Assembly (NCBI GenBank): GCA_009746045.1
Contig: RPFO01001995.1
Span: 1-64,000, forward strand
Direction: 5' to 3'
DNA from: Mesostigma viride
Lineage: Eukaryota > Streptophyta > Mesostigmatophyceae > Mesostigmatales > Mesostigmataceae
Length of the DNA stretch: 64,000 bases
In this document: in pieces, positions 1-12,664 of the stretch
Numbering within the stretch: the stretch's first letter is position 1
How the letters are laid out: every line of letters starts with the position of its first letter
Notes under the pieces: generated by a model
The model's database searches: none
The model's input: only the letters and a program-made list of their open reading frames with translations
What the model was told of the DNA's origin: nothing
Program-made: the position numbers and the translations under genes

Positions 1-2090
<2,090 letters not shown>

Positions 2091-2655
2091 GCCAACGGCC
2101 GTTGCAATTTGGAAATTAGGGTGTTATTTTTTTTTTGCCCAACGGCCGTCGGAACCTTGAAATTAGGGTGTGATTTTCATGCGCCAACGGCCGTTGGAAC
2201 CTGTAAATTAGGGTGTGATTTTCATGCGCCAACGGCCGTTGGAACCTGTAAATTAGGGTGTGATTTTCATGCGCCAACGGCCGTTGGAACCTGGAAATTA
2301 GGGTGTGATTTTTCTGTCGCCAACGGCCGTTGGAACCTGGAAATTAGGGTGTCATTTTTCTTGCGCCAACGGCCGTTGGAACCTGGAAATTAGGGTGTGA
2401 TTTTTCTCGCGCCAACGGCCGTTGGAACCTGGAAATTAGGGTGTCATTTTTCTCGCGCCAACGGCCGTTGGAACCTGGAAATTAGGGTGTGATTTTTCTT
2501 TCGCCAACGGCCGTTGGAACCTGGAAATTAGGGTGTGATTTTCATGCGCCAACGGCCGTTGGAACCTGTAAATTAGGGTGTGATTTTCATGCGCCAACGG
2601 CCGTTGGAACCTGGAAATTAGGGTGTTATTTTTCCGGCGACGGCCGTTGGAACAT
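2091..2655 (+). repeat. Minisatellite array 1, 44-48 bp unit, about 13 copies
   Basis: Thirteen head-to-tail units, each centred on the perfect 14-bp palindrome CCAACGGCCGTTGG followed by a spacer reading roughly AACCTGGAAATTAGGGTG and a T-rich stretch. The last unit is degenerate. The array ends about 45 bp before the splice acceptor of the first visible exon of the gene at 2701, so it probably lies in an intron or the 5' region of that gene. The same unit forms array 2 at 3875-4445. Confidence 0.95.
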
Positions 2656-2700
2656 AGTACTGACCTTCCGGCTATCTGTATGTTTTTTGCATGTGATCAG

Positions 2701-5700
2701 GGGCGTCCGTCAAGGCAGAGAACGGAGGAAGAGCGGAGGAGGTGGGCTTACAAGATTGAACATGGGGTGGCGGAAAGGCATCTCACAACATTTTTTGAGG
2801 ACTGGCGCCAACGAGCTCCGGGCACCGACTTATGGTCGGGGATTGTGAAGACCTTTGAGAGGAAGGGGCTGCTGACGACACGTGCTGGAAATGCGAAGCC
2901 CAGCATTTTGGACTCCTGGGAGCCAGCGCCATCCTCTCATGTGCACGACAAGAACCTAACTGACAGCATACAGGCGGCGTTTCATCTGCGGCAGAAGTTT
3001 CGTCTAGTGCCAGACGATGTCGACATCGTGGGGGGGTCCGCGATTGCGACTCAAGTACGGGTCTTTACGGACAACTTGTGCCAACTCCCGGAACTAATGA
3101 GGCATCGGACGGTGACGGTGCGGAATTGTAAGGGGCTCGCGCCGTGGTTCGTGGGGGCCGGCACAAGTCTGACGAAGGCAAAATGTGCCGTGCTGATCTT
3201 CCGGTTTGCGTGGCAGGTGCTGGCAGACCAGGAGCCCGATTCTTACAATGCCTGGCTGGAAGAGAATCCAGGGTTTTCTGACAAAATTAAAAAACTGACG
3301 GGGGAGGACAGTGACCGTGCCGTGCAGAGGTTCGGATACTTTCGTTCGCCAACGGCCGAGGAAGGGAGGGCCATTCTCCGGACGCACTCCAAGAAGGATA
3401 TGGCGGCCGCGTGCTCGCAGGATTTGATCACCATGGACTTGAATACGTCCGAGTGGTCAGATGCATCTGACCGTGAGGCAGTACTTGAGCTCACGAACAC
3501 CGCGTTGGGCTACATGCTCGCGTACGACAAGCCTTTCGTGTTTGCGCAGTTTGCCGTGCTGGACGGCAACCACTACACGCAGATGTTGAAGTCCGTGATT
3601 TTTGAGGGCTCAGACGAGCAAGTGAGGACTGCGATAGCTGGCGAGATTGCCGGTAAACAAAAGGGCAAGTACGTGGAGACAACCGAGGAGGCGTTTGATT
3701 TGTGGAGGGGGTTGGTGAGGGACGCGGACAAGTTCATGTACACCAATCTGGACGTGCTCAAGGGCTGGGAGGTGGAGGGGGAAGCACTGATCCCGCCCAT
3801 GAAGGACATGCGGACGCAAAAGGTAAATATAACGGATCGGGTGTGGGAACGTTGTAGGCACTAGATGTGATTTTTGTTCGCCAACGGCCGTTGGAACCTG
3901 GAAATTAGTGTGTGATTTTTCTTTCGCCAACGGCCGTTGGAACCTGGAAATTTTGTTGATATTTTTCTTGCGCCAACGGCCGTTGGAACCTGGAAATTCG
4001 GTCGACATTTTTCTTGCGCCAACGGCCGTTGGAACCTGGAAATTAGGGTGTGATTTTTCTTGCGCCAACGGCCGTTGGAACCTGGATATTAGGGTGTGAT
4101 TTTTCTTGCGCCAACGGCCGTTGGAACCTGGAAATTAGTGTGTGATTTTTCTTGCGCCAACGGCCGTTGGAACCTGGAAATTAGGGTGTCATTTTTCTCG
4201 CGCCAACGGCCGTTGGAACCTGGAAATTAGTGTGTGATTTTTCTTTCGCCAACGGCCGTTGGAACCTGGAAATTTGGTTGATACTTTTCTTGCGCCAACG
4301 GCCGTTGGAACCTGGAAATTCGGTCGACATTTTTCTTGCGCCAACGGCCGTTGGAACCTGGAAATTAGGGTGTGATTTTTCTTGCGCCAACGGCCGTTGG
4401 AAACTGGAAATTAGGGTGTGATTTTTGTTCGGGAACGGCCGATCTTCCAAAGTGTAAGGACAAAATGTCAGGTCGTGTGTTGTATGACCGTTTTTTGTCT
4501 CAAACACTGATTCACATTTCATGCATGCAGGGGAGAGAGGCGCATCGGAGGGTTGCCCTGATCGGAGGGGGGCTGAATGCAGAAGACGAGGCCGTTTCCA
4601 AAAAGTCGAGGGGGACGGCGCTGCTGGAAGTGCACAACTATTTCAAGACGCACATGGAGGAATCCTGGGATAAGCCGGAGGTGCCCCTTCAGGACCAGAA
4701 AGAAATATGGAATTTGATTCATGGGGTTTCAAGCAGCACTGAGAAGGCAAGGAAGGACGGGGAGGGGGAGGAGGGTGGTGAGGAGCGGGTTGGAGGGCGA
4801 TTGAACGAGGGTGGGTTGTCCGAATCGGAGAAAACCCAAGTCTACGACTTCATCTCGGCTGTGAAGGATGAAACGGTCGCTCCGAACGACGACAGTAGAT
4901 GTGGAATGCCGATTGAGGACAAGCTGGCCAAGGAGCTTGCAGAGTTTCTGGACATCGTGGCAGCGGACAAGCTGGACGGGGAGGGAAGGGTGATGAGGAA
5001 GGGGGGGGGATCAAACAGGAAGGGTGGAGGAGTCTAGCCCGCTTTCGATTCTGGCCGTCTATCATGGCAACCGTGAAGGCCAAACACGTTCCTCCTCAGT
5101 GCTTGTATGACCTGACATACATGGCCAAGATCTTCTGCGAGGTGATGGTCCAGCTTTTCATGATCTACAACCGCGATTTGGGGAAATACCCCGAACCACG
5201 CGACCTCGGCTGGTTGCCGATGCAGCCTTCGGAATCCGACAGCGCCCTTCAGAGGGTGGCCGATACGGTCGCTGTAGCTGCCAAGAGACTAAGGGCGGTT
5301 ATCAGGCCAACGGGGAGGGACGATTCCACCTTCCCACTTGCACTGCTGGAGAGGACGGATTTTGGGACGACCCACAAGGAGGAAACGAAATGGTGGGTCC
5401 TGATTGCGCCCGAACCCCCAACCGAACAGGCTGTGGTGCCCCAACCCGTACAGCCTGTGGCGGGGGCTGTGGTGGTGACGGGGGCTGTGCCGGAGGAAGG
5501 CCAAGCCGAACATGCCGAGGCAGAGGACGTCCAGTCGGGTCGCCAAAAAAAGGTGGGGGAGAAGCGGGAACCCCCGCGGAAGTTTGGGTCGGAGGAGCTG
5601 GCATCCGAAATCGAGCAGCAGGGCCCGTGGATTTCTAAGAAAATTTACGGGTCTGACGGGGAAACGACCTGTGAGTTCATGATGAAGACTTTCGCGTGGG

Positions 5701-7761
5701 AGAAAAGCGATGGGCCGACACGGTTGGCTCAAGTGGTACTTAATGCAATGGAGGGGTTCGAATTTGTTGTGAAGAGGAAGGGGGGGGTGAACCAGCCGGA
5801 TATCAAGAATGGGATATGGCTGCTGAATTTGGAACACCACGCGAAGCTGTGGAATGATGAGGAATTGTTGAAGGGTCGAACGGGTGCGTGGGTGGAGAAA
5901 AGGGACTGGAAGGCGGCGAAGGATTGTGGAGATTTCAATGGTGTGAAGGACGCCTGGTCGTCGTACCTAGGCGATTTCACGGGATTCTTCAACCCACCCG
6001 TGATCTTCATTGGGTCAAAGGAGCAGGTGGATGGGTTTAAGGTCCTTCTGAAGGTACTTGGGAAGCGGCCTGAGGGGGAGGATATTTCCAATCCCAACGG
6101 CCGTTCGGGCAAGGAAATTGCGGGTGCAGCCCAGAAGCGTCCGCTGGAGACGGCAGGCGCTGGCACCAAAAAGAAACGCCGGAAGCGCGCCGCCTCGGAG
6201 ACCCCCTCGGCCGAAGACGTCTCAATGGGGGATGATGAGGATGTCGGGTCACATGGGGGTGATGATGGGGAGGAGGTTGGTGATGATGGTGCCGGCGATG
6301 ATGAGGGGGGCGGGAATGAGGGTGGTGATAAGGGGGGCGGGTCGAAGGACGGAGAGGGGGGGGTTCGAAGGGCGGAGAGGGGGGCGGGTCGAAGGGCGGA
6401 GAGGGGGGGGGTCGAAGGACGGAGAGGGGGGCGGGTCAAAGGGCGGAGAGGGGGGCGGGTCGAAGGGCGGAGAGGGGGGGGGTCGAAGGACGGAGAGGGG
6501 GGCGGGTCGAAGGGCGGAGAGGGGGGGGGTCGAAGGGCGGAGAGGGGGGGGGTCGAAGGACGGAGAGGGGGGCGGGTCGAAGGGCGGAGAGGGGGGCGGG
6601 TCAAAGGGCGGAGAGGGGGGCGGAGAGAAGGGCGGAGAGGGGGGCGGGTCGACCGGCGCATCGGGGGAAGGGGGGAAGGAGGGGGGGGGAGGGGAGGGAG
6701 GCTCGAAGGGGAATTCGGGGGCGTCTGGGGGGGGATGTTGGGGCGTGCCGTCGACTACTGCAAAAAGCTCCTTTCGCCTGGCGGGCACGTTCGATCAAGA
6801 GCAACGGCTAGTCATCTGTCAAAGGGTAAGTTAATCTGAGTGAATATGGTCGGTTAAATTATGATGTTTGCATATTCCCAAGTTTGATTTGCGATTGTAA
6901 TGATAACTAATTGCGCCGCTCGTCATTGCTTGTCCCACCCACAGGTGACGAGTCTGAAGAGGAGCCGCCAAAGGATGACGCGCATGGCGGCCCACCCAAA
7001 GGGTTTGAGGAAGATTCGGAAGAATCGGAAGAATCGGAACCTGAGGAGGAAGCGCCACAAAGACGTGTCACAGTTACCGCAACCCAGCCCAAGCCACTAG
7101 ACAAGAAAGTGCCACCACCAAGTTGGCAGACGTGGATGGAGAATCTGGAAGGTGGGGGGGGGGGAAACGGGTCGTGCCCCGCTCGCCTGTTGGATGTCCG
7201 GTTTCGGTATTGTGCAAGCACGGCGGTGAATTTTGCCAGTATCGGAAGAACCAATCCCAGCGCCTTGATACGTTGTGGAAGCCCACGTGGGCTGCTGATT
7301 CGGTGGCTAAACTCAATGCAGACCCAATGAAGCTGGCACACATGCCTGATTTCCACGTCGACACGTTCCTGGTGCATGGAGTCGTTCGAAAGGTGGATAA
7401 AACGGGCGTGTGGTACGTTAAATTTTGGGCAGAAGGGTGTGACGAAAAGGGAATCTGGATTAATGGGGAGCAGGGGACGATGCCCGCGGCAATTTTCAAG
7501 GTACAACAAGACGAGATGCGGAACTGTTTCAAGCCACCTGAGGGAACGTATTTGGAGTGGTGGATGGACAAGGGGTACCTGGCGACCAGATCTTCCCCAG
7601 CGACCAGATCTTCCCCACGACTCCAAGAGAAGGGGGGAGACCAAGCCGCAGGGCAGGGCAAACGAAAACCTCAAGGGAAGGCTGGCGCAGATGTGCGGGA
7701 GGGGGGTGTAAAGAAGCCCAGCGGACGGGGTGTAAAGAAACGCCTGTTAGTAGGTAGTTAG
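2701..7761 (+). CDS. Spliced gene of unknown function, three visible exons (5' end not found)
   Basis: I do not recognise this protein. Exons inferred from frame and consensus splice sites: 2701-3822, 4531-6825 and 6945-7761 (stop TAG). Acceptors read GATCAG|GGG, GCATGCAG|GGG and CCACAG|GTG; donors read AAAAG|GTAAAT and AAAGG|GTAAGT; phases are 0, 0 and 1 and all agree. The reading frame shifts by one base at the 9-G run 5001-5009 and at the 11-G run 7154-7164, each time as if one G were missing, so I treat these as sequence errors. The product is about 1400 residues: an unrecognised N-terminal part, a basic stretch TKKKRRKRA (about 6164-6190) that looks like a nuclear localisation signal, a Gly/Glu-rich repeat (6340-6655), an acidic stretch EDSEESEESEPEEE after 6945, and a C-terminal region (7320-7580) with a V-x(8)-WYVKFWAEG pattern that could be a small beta-barrel reader fold (inference only). 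The true start probably lies further upstream. Confidence 0.6.
3875..4445 (+). repeat. Minisatellite array 2 inside intron 3823-4530
   Basis: Twelve full units and one partial unit of the same CCAACGGCCGTTGG-centred repeat as array 1, with a period of about 46 bp. Several neighbouring units (3926-4064 and 4202-4386) look like a duplicated block, because the variant spacers (TTTGTTGAT or TTTGGTTGAT, then TTCGGTCGAC) occur twice in the same order. The array fills most of the intron but leaves the donor and acceptor ends free. Confidence 0.95.
6340..6655 (+). repeat. G-rich coding minisatellite, unit about 24-27 bp
   Basis: Repeats of a GGGCGGGTCGAAGGGCGGAGA-like unit (GGTCGAAGGACGGAGAG in some copies) within the second exon of the gene at 2701-7761. 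G runs of 6-9 bases vary between units, so the frame alternates between a Gly-Ser-Glu-rich and an Arg-Gly-rich reading. The true frame cannot be fixed without error-corrected reads. The strand is strongly G-biased and could form G-quadruplexes. Confidence 0.85.
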
Positions 7762-8235
7762 ATAGCTTGATCTGAACTCGTGTACATTTGTAAAGATCGA
7801 TCTGTACATCTGTCTCCAGAGCATTCACTTGAATATTCAAAGTTCAAGTGGGAATTACTGGTTGGGTTGTGCACAGGCTTGTGCACAATTTTGGCAATAA
7901 TTATAATTCGTTCTATAAATAGAACTAGCGGGGTCGTGGAGAGGGTTGTGCAATTGTAAATAATCTACAACTTGTCTCACTTGCTTACCCTCCGAGTGCA
8001 TGACACTATGACAAAAACAGCCAATTTTACCCCGACTTGAATAAATTTTAATAAATGTTAATAAATTTTAATAAATTTAAGCAATCTAGTAATGAAAAGT
8101 GCACGCGGAAAGCGCACCAGTGACCAAATTGCATGAAATGGTAATGATTTCATGTGGAAACGCATTCACAATGAGCATCAATTGTCATGTATTTGTTGAA
8201 ATGGCGTCTCCTCAAGTAATAAAATTTGGCATGGG
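7762..8235. other. 3' flank of the unknown gene, AT-rich
   Basis: No gene seen. A TGTAA motif (about 7788-7792) lies shortly after the stop and could be the green-algal type polyadenylation signal. A short AATAAATTTT tandem repeat occupies about 8038-8085. Confidence 0.4.
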
Positions 8236-8239
8236 TATT

Positions 8240-8818
8240 GTAGATTGATTGTGGGCCCCCCCAGGGCACCTGCACCACCATGCTGTCTCGGGCTCAACCC
8301 AACTAAGGGGTGCCGGCATGGGGGTGGAAGATCATCATCGCTATATACAAGAGCTAGGGCATGGCTTCTCAACAGAGAGCGTCTCTCTGCATAATTAATT
8401 AATTAATTAAACACGTGCTCCCGTTGGGGAGTCACGGAACACCGAAGTGCTTTTAATCCCTGTGTGTGCACCGCAACAGGAGAACAGGGGGCAGAGACCC
8501 CCAGTCTCCTTCATGCCAAAGGCATGCCACAGCTGCTCTCTGCATAGGCATAGCATAGCATCCATGGGAGGTCCAGTATAGGCATGGCTTGGCTAAATTC
8601 TGAAGGCATCATCCATGGGGGCCATTATGGGCGCACATGCGCGTGGGCCACATGCTAGGCTAATAAGCCTGACTAATCTACACTACCGGTATGTATTCCC
8701 TACTATAGTCTGAGGTGGTGCCCAGGAGGGGCCTGCATGCCAGGGCTTGTGGTCAACGTGGATGACCGCCCCCCTCCAGTATACCGGCTTCCCCTCTGCG
8801 CTCTGCCGGAGCTGAAGG
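8240..8818 (-). mobile_element. Half-LINE 3' fragment (end of ORF1 plus 3' region)
   Basis: Read on the minus strand, 8818-8730 matches the last part of the LINE ORF1 also seen at 13150 and 29780, and 8700-8240 matches the 3' region of the half-LINE at 12665-13140 (shared stretches such as GCATGGCTTCTCA and AGATCATCATCG). It is interrupted by the insertion at 8394-8535 and abuts another LINE tail at 8819. Confidence 0.65.
8394..8535 (-). mobile_element. 5'-truncated LINE (type 1B) 3' end with target duplication
   Basis: A 142-bp insertion flanked by an 11-bp direct repeat CTCTCTGCATA (8383-8393 and 8536-8546). On the minus strand it ends with the CTCCC-CAAC-GGGAG hairpin followed by an (ATTA)n tail, the 3' signature of the 1B LINE ends elsewhere in the window. 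Confidence 0.8.
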
Positions 8819-8870
8819 TTATTAATTAATTAATAATTAATAAGCACGTGACTGCGTCACGTGGGTGCCA
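8819..8870 (-). mobile_element. LINE (type 1A) 3' tail and terminal hairpin
   Basis: A TTATTAATTAATTAATAATT tract followed by CACGTGACTGCGTCACGTG, which is the minus-strand version of the hairpin and (TTAA)n tail that end the LINE at 35321-35779. The body upstream of the tail (8870-9230) encodes nothing I can recognise. Confidence 0.55.
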
Positions 8871-9232
8871 ATACAGGGTAAAGGAACCTTCAACCCTATA
8901 TACACAGCGAGAAGGAGGGAGGGCGCCGCCTAGCTTCTCTCACTGCCGCAAGTGGGCAGGCCACAGAGCCCTCTCTCCACGGCATGGTGCATCATGCCGG
9001 GGCGCAACACTGTGGGTGCAATACAACAAATGCAATACCATAGGTAGGCTGACGCATAGCTTATGCTACAAATGTGAGGTGGGCTCAAGACGTCGGCTAA
9101 AGCAAGCTGATGACCACAAGGTGCCAGCAGAGCTAATTGAAGGTACTATAACGCTGTGCGCTAATATCGTTTCAAGTGCTGTAATGCCTAAGCTAATTCC
9201 CATATAATCGATTGCCCCCAGCTCGACAACTA
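8871..9232. other. Unassigned stretch
   Basis: No gene or known repeat recognised. By position it is probably the 3' part of the LINE whose tail lies at 8819-8870. Confidence 0.3.
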
Positions 9233-9234
9233 GC

Positions 9235-10955
9235 TTGAGTGCTCAATCCCGGGGAAGCCCGGGGGGGCTTCCACAGTTTCTTGTTGACATAAAGGTCCCC
9301 GCCCCGCCATGCATGCAGTACACCTGGGGCTTCTCGGGGTTGGTCTTGTGGCGGATGTACATAGTCGGGCCATGCACTGATCGCGGCGTTGCTGCTGCTG
9401 GGCTGGCGTCAGGTCGTCGTCAAGCGACCAGGAGGTGTCCACCAGCTTCTTGCGGCGAGAGAGGAACAGAACTCGGGCTGTGATGTCGCTGAAGGTGAGG
9501 ACCACTGGAGGGGGCCCAGCCTTGGCCCGTGGATGGGGCAGGCGGTAGGCGCCCTGCAGTGCCTCACCTGGCAGCTCCATACACGCCTTGAAGAGCTGTT
9601 TCTTCAGCTGAGTCGTCGAGAAGAGAGTTTGGGGTCTCCTCCGGCTGCATGTCGAAGCGCCTGACGATGACCCGGCAGCGGCGACGGTCGCGGTCAGCGG
9701 CCTCGCGGCGCGTGTCTTCCAGCTCCTGGAGCGCTTGGTGGCGGTGATGGCGGTCGTGGTATAGAGGATGCCTGGCTCTAGTTGAGCAGGTCCGCCCAGG
9801 AGGCGCGGGTCGAGGGGTCATCGCTAGCCCTACCAGCAGGTCGGGCGGCGATGGTGGCCGTTCGCTCGGCGATCTCGATCGGGGACCTGCGTGGCCAGGG
9901 CGTCTACCTTGGTAGCAACTGCCTCAAGTTTCACGGTGCCTTGCATGGCCGACTCGGCCTTCCACCTGGTTAAGGCGGGTGGTCACAGTGGCTGTGGCCT
10001 CGGAAACTTTGGTGGCAATGTGCTCTTGCGTAGCAGTAAACTGAGGCTGGAGCTTAAGTGCGACTCTGGCTTCAATGTTGTTGACCTTAATGGCCGAGAG
10101 AGTGTTGAGTGGGCCGTCAGGCGCGTTCAGTGCATGGGGCGAGCTGCTCAGCAATCGGCGCCAGCTGCTCCGCCACTGCAGCTCGGATGGAGTCCGTGCT
10201 GGGGGAGGTGCCGCTCTGCGGGGATGCTGCAGCTGCTGCACTGCAGCATCCCCACACATGATGTGGCTGCCCGTCTGCGCTCATGCATGCAGGAGGCTCC
10301 TGAGGCCAGTGTACAGTAGCCAATCTGGGTGATGTCAGGACTGGGCGTCGCAGCGCAGGTATAGCTGCACATGATGATGACTGCCTTCAAGTACGCATCC
10401 GTTTCTTGAAGCAGCCATTCCCAGCCGGGCTTGGTGACCTTGTCGCCAGGGGTAGGCAGGAAGGAAAAGTTCGTCATGGCGGGCCAGGAACTTGATAACA
10501 TCGTCACATTGTTCCTTCGTGAGCGTGAATATTTCCAAGATGCAAAAATCCCGCTGGCCGGCGCCGAAGCGGCGGACATCCCATTTGGTATGGGAAGTTC
10601 GGGTTTTCTTGGGAATGGGCAACGAATTTGGTGTAGAGCATTGCGCTGAGGGGGGCAGACCGGGGGCCGGGAGAGCTTCGATCAGCGCGAAAAGGTTGGC
10701 GTCCGCAGGAGTGGATGTTGCACGTGCTGCTGGCGACGGGAATGCCGACGACAGGCTGCTGAAAATTTTTGTCAAGGCTGCGTTTTGGTGGCATTCGCAA
10801 AATACTGCGTTACTGCCGTAACCGATTATACTAGCAGATGCGTCTAAGTTGAAAAGACGCATCTGATGCAAGTAGCCCGACTAAATTTGGGGCTCAGACG
10901 CAAAAGTTCTGAGCTCCTCCGTCAGCCATGTCCGCTTGTGGCTCGTGGCTCGGCC
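9235..10955 (-). pseudogene. LINE ORF1, second family, frameshifted
   Basis: Pieces in three frames together look like a LINE ORF1 (RNA-binding chaperone protein): an N-terminal part (about 10870-10340), an Ala/Gln-rich region with coiled-coil character (about 10250-9930), then an RRM-like core with RRCRVIVRRFDM (about 9690) and a C-terminal piece KAGPPPVVLTFSD and SLDDDLTPAQQQQRRDQ (about 9530-9400). The last motifs are shared with the ORF1 copies at 13150, 28330 and 45690, but the N-terminal half is different, so this is a second family. A 5' leader containing ATGGCTGACGG, as in the other family, lies at about 10950-10920. Several frame breaks make it non-functional as assembled. Confidence 0.6.
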
Positions 10956-10960
10956 GTCTG

Positions 10961-12440
10961 AGCTGCATGAAGGTAGCTCGGCCATAGCTCGCGTCGCCGC
11001 TGTTGCTGGGCCAGGGTCAAGTCGTTGTCCGCGGCCAATGTGAAGCGAGACCCCGAGAGCTTCTTGCGGCATTTAAGGAACGACAGCTTGTCCGCCATGT
11101 ACTTAAAGGTAAGGATCGCACAGGTGCCGGGCCAGCCTTGCCCCGCGCGCGGGGGAGGCGGACAGCCGAGTACATCCGCAGCTCACCAGTGAGTTGCATG
11201 GGGACAAGAATGTCGCGCTTACATGCCGCGAGAAGAGTCGTCGAGGTCTCACCTTAGTATACCGGCTGGTCGAAGTGCTTGACGATGACATTGTGGCTGC
11301 GCTGGGTGATGTCGGCCTCCTCGCGAAGGTCGAGGGCTTAATTGTTGCTTGAGCTGTGCCGCGATTGTACGTGGAGGTGGTGGAGGTGGTGGAGGTGGTA
11401 TATTCAAGTCCGCCCAGGTGGAGGTCCCGAGCATCGCTGGCCGGGCCAGCAGATGCCGGCTGGGCACTGCGATGTCCTTCACCGCCTGGGCGGTGAGGCC
11501 GGCGGTGTCATGCAAGCGCTCAAGAGCGGTGGCGGTGGCTTGGAGGCGCTCGTCGACGTCGAGGAGCTGGGCCTTGATGTCGGCAGTGGAGGCAGAAAGG
11601 GCAGTGCATGGAGGTGGAGGCGACCGTCGGTGGTGGAAAGGTGAGGAAGCTCGATCATCACATGCTTGCCGCCCATCACATGCTTCCACATCACATGTTG
11701 CTGAAAGGCTTCCGTAAGGATGGAACGGAGTGTACGTGGGGGCGGAGATGGATGGAGCCCAGATCTCGCCGTCAGAGCGCATGAGAATATGAGTTGAGAA
11801 TGGTGTGCTGGAGTTGGGGCCGGGCGGGCGCACCCGAGCAGGGCGTCGGGGTTAAACCAATTGAATCCCGTGCGGGGTGATGAGGCGATTGATGTCGTGG
11901 AGATGGAGGCACAGGTCGTAAAGCGAGGCATAGTCCCCCCAGATCTCTTCGAAGAGGCAATGCAGGGCAGTTGCCGGGGACACATGTGTTGGTCCAGTCG
12001 TGATCGTCGACCTTGAAAGGTTCAGGCCGAAAGCGCGGTTCTGTGGGGCGCGAAAACCCTCCTATTTTGTCGGCTGGGCGGCTGCGTTTAGGATCAGGCG
12101 ATGCTGATGGCGAGGCATTAAGCCCGGGAGGGTTCGGTGCATGCGACCTGGCACCAGTGCGCGACTAGTGTCACCGCTGCCTGCCGGACCTGAGGGCGAA
12201 GCTGCAGCCGGAGCTGCAGACGTATTTTCATGGCCGAGCGCAGTCGCCAGGCTGCGTTGCGCCGCAGTCGAGGAGCGTTTGCTCATCATATATTGCGTAA
12301 TAGCTTCGGAAAAATATATCAGCATGTGTGTCTCAGAAAGACGAAGCGATAGTGATATTCACAGCCGAATTTGGTGCTCAAACGTGAAAGTTATGAGCTC
12401 CGCCGTCAGCCATGCATGGCTACCTCGTGGCTCGTGCATG
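10961..12440 (-). pseudogene. LINE ORF1, first family, truncated and frameshifted
   Basis: The leader is at 12440-12300 and the ATG at 12289 (Met-Met-Ser-Lys-Arg). The Ala-rich N-terminus is followed by a helical region (about 11640-11340), a coiled-coil-like segment and the RRM-like part, ending near 10985 within the QQQRRR-like motif. It is broken into several frames. The 3' region normally following ORF1 is absent; instead the leader of another ORF1 (9235-10955) follows at once, giving a head-to-tail junction of two families at about 10960. Confidence 0.65.
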
Positions 12441-12449
12441 GCTCGTGGG

Positions 12450-12662
12450 CCCACTTGGCCTTGTCCATCATCTTGTTCCAAATCTAGGAGAGGCCTATAT
12501 AGGCCCCCGGCCATGTCCTCTATAGATACTAGCTGTTCTTTGACTAGGTGCGGGCCTTGCAGTGTCGAGCATCGCCGGGGCCCGGCCCACGTAAGGAGGT
12601 GCCGGCCAGGCTGAGCTGGACGCAGTCCCGCGGGGGGGCCACGTGAGCTATCTACCTGGTTG
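12450..12662 (-). mobile_element. LINE (1B) reverse transcriptase C-terminal fragment
   Basis: The minus-strand reading matches the tail of the LINE RT at 44190-44330 (the Leu-Arg-Pro-Ala-Gln-Pro-Gly motif, then Arg-Lys-Ala-Arg-Thr) and the fragment at 15285-15480. 5'-truncated and decayed. Confidence 0.6.
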
Positions 12663-12664
12663 GT

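Noticed and set aside
2091-4445. CRISPR-like array
   Set aside because: The whole 46-bp unit is repeated, with no unique spacers; this is a minisatellite in a eukaryotic gene region.
5729-6788. Minus-strand Pro/Arg-rich open frames opposite the G-rich repeat
   Set aside because: Antisense shadows of the G-rich minisatellite; the sense frame continues through consistent splice sites.
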